Below are positions 61,174-64,000 of a DNA stretch of 64,000 bases, piece by piece; positions within the stretch are counted from its first letter, which is position 1, and the number at the start of each line of letters is the position of its first letter. The notes beneath the pieces were generated by a model. The model saw only the letters and a list, made by a program, of their open reading frames with translations. It did not search any database and was not told the origin of the DNA. The stretch is from Prevotella sp. Its GTDB lineage: Bacteria > Bacteroidota > Bacteroidia > Bacteroidales > Bacteroidaceae. A program made the translations under genes and the position numbers. The stretch lies in contig SUYH01000004.1 of the NCBI GenBank assembly GCA_015060535.1, forward strand, positions 124,001-188,000, given 5' to 3'.

Positions 61174-61518
61174 TTAAGCCTCCTCTTTTTTACCTAATTT
61201 GTTACGACGCTTCTCAGCATACTCGATGGCATACTTCTCAAGCTTTACAGTCTGGAAACGGATCACCTTCTCGTCACGACGGAAAGCGGTCTCCAGTGTC
61301 TTAATCACTGATGGCTCAGCCTTGAACTCCAGCAGGCAGTAGAAACCTGTTGATTTCTTCTGGATAGCGTAAGCCATCTTCTTCAGTCCCCAGGCCTCTT
61401 CGTTCACAATCTCTGCACCTTTGTCGGTCAGAACCTTCTTGAACTTAGCGACCGTTTCCTTTGTCTGGTCATCAGACAAAACGGGAGTCAAAATGAAAAC
61501 GGTTTCGTATTGATTCAT
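61174..61518 (-). CDS. rpsF: 30S ribosomal protein S6
   Basis: A 114-residue ribosomal protein ([18 protein letters not shown], then [18 protein letters not shown]). It is the first gene of the operon; S6-S18 complexes often regulate such operons through the leader RNA, though no such structure is obvious here. Confidence 0.97.
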   Translation of the reverse strand: MNQYETVFILTPVLSDDQTKETVAKFKKVLTDKGAEIVNEEAWGLKKMAYAIQKKSTGFYCLLEFKAEPSVIKTLETAFRRDEKVIRFQTVKLEKYAIEYAEKRRNKLGKKEEA

Positions 61519-61564
61519 ACTTAATAATAAATTAAAAAATTGTTATTTTTGCAAATTGCGGGTG

Positions 61565-61572
61565 CAAAGGTA
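61565..61572 (-). promoter_or_regulatory. rpsF operon promoter box
   Basis: Minus-strand TACCTTTG at 61572-61565. The -33 region is made of GGAATTACGAATTA direct repeats (about 61582-61611). Confidence 0.6.
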
Positions 61573-61616
61573 CGAAAAAATTAGGAATTACGAATTAGGA
61601 ATTACGAATTATTTCT

Positions 61617-61624
61617 TATCTTTG
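61617..61624 (+). promoter_or_regulatory. Promoter box of the small membrane protein-tex unit
   Basis: TATCTTTG at 61617-61624, 19 bp before the ATG at 61644. The upstream AATTACGAATTA repeats are shared with the divergent rpsF promoter. Confidence 0.6.
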
Positions 61625-61643
61625 CACAAAATTTAACGTTTTT

Positions 61644-61823
61644 ATGAAGAAAATCAGCCAATATTTGGGTATTATCCTTATTATAATAGGTACGTTGGTG
61701 CTCGTTGCCACCCGTATTCCGTCACTCACCAGCAGCAATGCGATGCTCCTCAGCGGACTGCTGCTCATCGTGGCAGGCATCATCCTGCATATCCGTAGTA
61801 TCAAGCACCAAAGCAATTATTGA
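61644..61823 (+). CDS. Small two-helix membrane protein
   Basis: A 59-residue protein with two hydrophobic helices (about 7-24 LGIIL-type and 35-50) and a short polar turn TRIPSLTSSN between them, ending in a basic tail. It is 2 bp before tex, so the two are co-transcribed. It is likely an inner-membrane microprotein. No function is known. Confidence 0.75.
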   Translation: MKKISQYLGIILIIIGTLVLVATRIPSLTSSNAMLLSGLLLIVAGIILHIRSIKHQSNY

Positions 61824-61825
61824 TT

Positions 61826-64000
61826 ATGGAAAACCTGAAGATTTTCACCAAACTGATTTCCAGCGAACTGCATCTCTCCGACCATGCTGTTGAGAACACG
61901 CTGAAACTGCTTGACGAGGGTTGCACCATTCCCTTCATCTCCCGCTATCGCAAGGAGCGCACGGGCGGCCTCGACGAAGTGCAGATTACCGCCATCAGCA
62001 ATCGCTGCCAGCAGTTGCAGGAGATTGCCAAGCGCAAGGATACAGTCGTCAAGACCATCACCGAACTAGGCAAGATGACACCCGACCTCCAGCATCGCAT
62101 CGACGACTGCTGGGAATCGACCACCCTAGAAGACATCTATCTGCCCTATAAACCCAAGCGTCGCACCCGTGCCCAGGTGGCTCGCGAACAAGGCCTGGAG
62201 CCCCTGGCCACCATCCTCACATTGCAGCGCGAACTGCATCCGGAGCAGGTCGCCCTTCGTTTTATACGCGGAGGTATCTCCTCCGCCGCTGAAGCCCTCC
62301 ATGGCGCTCAGGACATCATCGCCGAACAGGTCAGCGAAGACGAGCGTTCGCGCAATCAGGTGCGCGCCACCTTCCGTCGCGAGGCCTTTATCGAGTCGAA
62401 GGTTGTCAAGTCCAAGAAAGACACCGACGAGGCCCAGAAATACGCCGACTACTTCGAGTGGGAAGAGCCCCTGAAGCGCTGTTCCTCCCACCGTCTGCTG
62501 GCCATGCGTCGTGGCGAGAGCGAGGGCATCCTGCGTCTCAGTATCACCATCGACGACGACGAGGCCATCCAGCGTCTGCAGCGCAACTACGTTCGTGGCA
62601 ATGGTCCCTGCCAGCGCCTGGTCAGCGAGGCCGTCGAGGATGGCTACAAGCGTCTGCTCCAGCCCTCTATCGAGACCGAGTTCATGACACTCAGCAAGGA
62701 GCGTGCCGACGAAGAGGCCATCCGCGTCTTTGCCGAGAATCTGCGCCAGCTGCTGCTCTCCGCCCCACTCGGCCAGAAGCGCGTCATGGGCATCGACCCT
62801 GGCTTCCGCACGGGTTGCAAGGTGGTCTGTCTCGATGCACAAGGTAATCTGCTGCACCACGAGGCCATCTTCCCCCACCCCCCAGTCAACCACCGCATGC
62901 AAGCCACCGTCCATCTGCAACAGATGATCAGCGACTATCACATCGAAGCCATCGCCATCGGCAACGGCACCGCCAGCCGCGAGACCAAGGATTTCGTAGA
63001 AGATTGCCTAAGAAATCCTAGTACTACTAGTAAGACTAGAGATACTAGAGATACTAGCACCCCCGCGCTCTTCGTCGTCTCCGAAGACGGCGCCTCCGTC
63101 TACAGCGCCTCCAAGACCGCCCGCGACGAGTTCCCCGACGAAGATGTCACCGTTCGCGGAGCCGTTTCTATCGGGCGCCGACTGATGGACCCGCTGGCCG
63201 AATTGGTGAAGATTGATCCCAAGAGCATTGGCGTCGGCCAGTATCAGCACGATGTCGACCAATCCATGCTCAAACACTCGCTCGACCAGACCGTTGAGAG
63301 CTGCGTCAACCTCGTGGGTGTCAACCTCAACACCGCCTCGCAACACCTGCTCACCTACGTCAGCGGATTAGGTCCCGTGCTGGCTCAGAACATCGTCGAT
63401 TACAGAAAGGAGAACGGAGCCTTCACCTCGCGTGCGCAATTGAAGAAGGTGCCCCGTCTCGGTCCTGCTGCTTTCCAGCAGTGTGCCGGTTTTCTGCGCA
63501 TCCCAGGTGCCAAGAATCCACTCGACAACAGTGCCGTTCATCCTGAGAGCTATCATGTTGTCGAGCAGATGGCCAAAGACCAGCATTGCACCGTCAGCGA
63601 CCTCATCAACAATAAGGAGACGCGCGACAGGATTGACATCCACCGCTACGTCACCGATGCCGTCGGACTCCCCACCCTCACCGATATCATGCATGAGTTG
63701 GAGAAGCCTGGGCGCGACCCCCGCGAACAGATTGAGGAGTTCGAGTTCGACTCCAGCGTACAGACCGTCGACGACCTGCGCGAAGGCATGATTCTGCCAG
63801 GCATCGTCACCAACATCACCAACTTCGGAGCCTTCGTCGATATTGGCATCCATCAAGACGGCCTCGTCCACGTCTCCCAGCTAGCCGACCGCTATGTCAC
63901 CGACCCCACCCAAGTCGTCCGCCTCCACCAGCACGTCCAAGTCCGCGTCATCGCCGTCGACCTCCGCCGCCAACGCATCTCGCTGAGCATGAAAGGTATA
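61826..64000 (+). CDS. tex: Tex-family RNA-binding transcription accessory protein (3' end outside window)
   Basis: A cytosolic nucleic-acid-binding protein. The frame is open from MENLKIFTKLISSEL to the window end (725 residues seen). It shows the Tex N-terminal helical region (IPFISRYRKERTGGLDEVQI), the YqgF/RNase-H-like domain (VMGIDPGFRTGCKVV, about 324-338), helix-hairpin-helix motifs (GLGPVLAQNIVDYRKENGAF) and the start of the S1 domain (EGMILPGIVTNITNFGAFVD). A 15-residue insert PSTTSKTRDTRDTST (about 397-411) is coded by 9-bp CTAG repeats. Confidence 0.95.
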   Translation, partial: MENLKIFTKLISSELHLSDHAVENTLKLLDEGCTIPFISRYRKERTGGLDEVQITAISNRCQQLQEIAKRKDTVVKTITELGKMTPDLQHRIDDCWESTTLEDIYLPYKPKRRTRAQVAREQGLEPLATILTLQRELHPEQVALRFIRGGISSAAEALHGAQDIIAEQVSEDERSRNQVRATFRREAFIESKVVKSKKDTDEAQKYADYFEWEEPLKRCSSHRLLAMRRGESEGILRLSITIDDDEAIQRLQRNYVRGNGPCQRLVSEAVEDGYKRLLQPSIETEFMTLSKERADEEAIRVFAENLRQLLLSAPLGQKRVMGIDPGFRTGCKVVCLDAQGNLLHHEAIFPHPPVNHRMQATVHLQQMISDYHIEAIAIGNGTASRETKDFVEDCLRNPSTTSKTRDTRDTSTPALFVVSEDGASVYSASKTARDEFPDEDVTVRGAVSIGRRLMDPLAELVKIDPKSIGVGQYQHDVDQSMLKHSLDQTVESCVNLVGVNLNTASQHLLTYVSGLGPVLAQNIVDYRKENGAFTSRAQLKKVPRLGPAAFQQCAGFLRIPGAKNPLDNSAVHPESYHVVEQMAKDQHCTVSDLINNKETRDRIDIHRYVTDAVGLPTLTDIMHELEKPGRDPREQIEEFEFDSSVQTVDDLREGMILPGIVTNITNFGAFVDIGIHQDGLVHVSQLADRYVTDPTQVVRLHQHVQVRVIAVDLRRQRISLSMKGI
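63009..63061. repeat. 9-bp CTAG repeats inside tex
   Basis: In-frame units ACTAGTAAG, ACTAGAGAT, ACTAGAGAT, ACTAGCACC, preceded by CCTAGTACT. They match the intergenic array at 60199 closely and add about 15 residues to a linker. Confidence 0.85.

Noticed and set aside
62126..62941. 271-residue minus-strand ORF
   Set aside because: Antisense to tex, which has full domain support.

Overview
The window looks like chromosome of a Prevotella-like member of the Bacteroidales. The evidence is the repeated Bacteroidetes promoter form (TTTG, 19-21 bp, TAnnTTTG), the HU-HIG plus smalltalk gene pair, the Nudix-type arabinose regulator, the fused two-domain Nfn-like flavoprotein, DUF4827 next to glmM, and many short lipoproteins. 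No phage, plasmid, CRISPR or transposase gene was seen. The window opens inside htpG and closes inside tex.

Layout. (1) 1-2.4 kb: the htpG 3' end converges on an ftsZ-family gene co-transcribed with an unknown helical protein. (2) 2.7-11.9 kb: an L-arabinose operon (mutarotase, Na+/sugar symporter, AraR, AraD, AraA, AraB, GH51 arabinofuranosidase). (3) 12-21 kb: core metabolism and translation (gdhA, serS, an Nfn-like oxidoreductase, ttcA, a nucleoside phosphorylase, mnmE). (4) 20.7-32 kb: an accessory island with an AraC-controlled redox/hydrolase operon, an XRE plus toxin-like pair, a Fic protein, a structured RNA candidate and an AT-rich SGNH lipoprotein. Two blocks are duplicated here in interleaved order A1-B1-A2-B2, with mosaic ends. 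(5) 32-41.6 kb: a long AT palindrome, HU-HIG and smalltalk, a PLP decarboxylase, a coiled-coil lipoprotein, a Cthe_2159-type carbohydrate-binding protein followed by a LytS/LytTR pair, an aldehyde dehydrogenase and a small outer-membrane barrel. (6) 41.6-54.9 kb, minus strand: glmM, DUF4827, nrnA and a sugar-nucleotidyltransferase, preceded by a TetR-fabG-pseudouridine synthase-TamB-TamA operon. (7) 54.9-64 kb: initiator tRNA, suhB, ilvC, a GT2 glycosyltransferase, mtaB, a tiny lipoprotein, the rpsF-rpsR-rplI operon, a small membrane protein and tex.

The arabinose genes form a self-contained route: GH51 releases arabinose, the mutarotase and symporter bring it in, and AraA, AraB and AraD convert it to xylulose 5-phosphate under AraR. 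The TetR-to-TamA operon ties fatty-acid synthesis to outer-membrane assembly. A recurring theme is short sequence repeats that occur between genes and also inside coding sequences (tex, HU-HIG, ttcA, the LytTR regulator, suhB).
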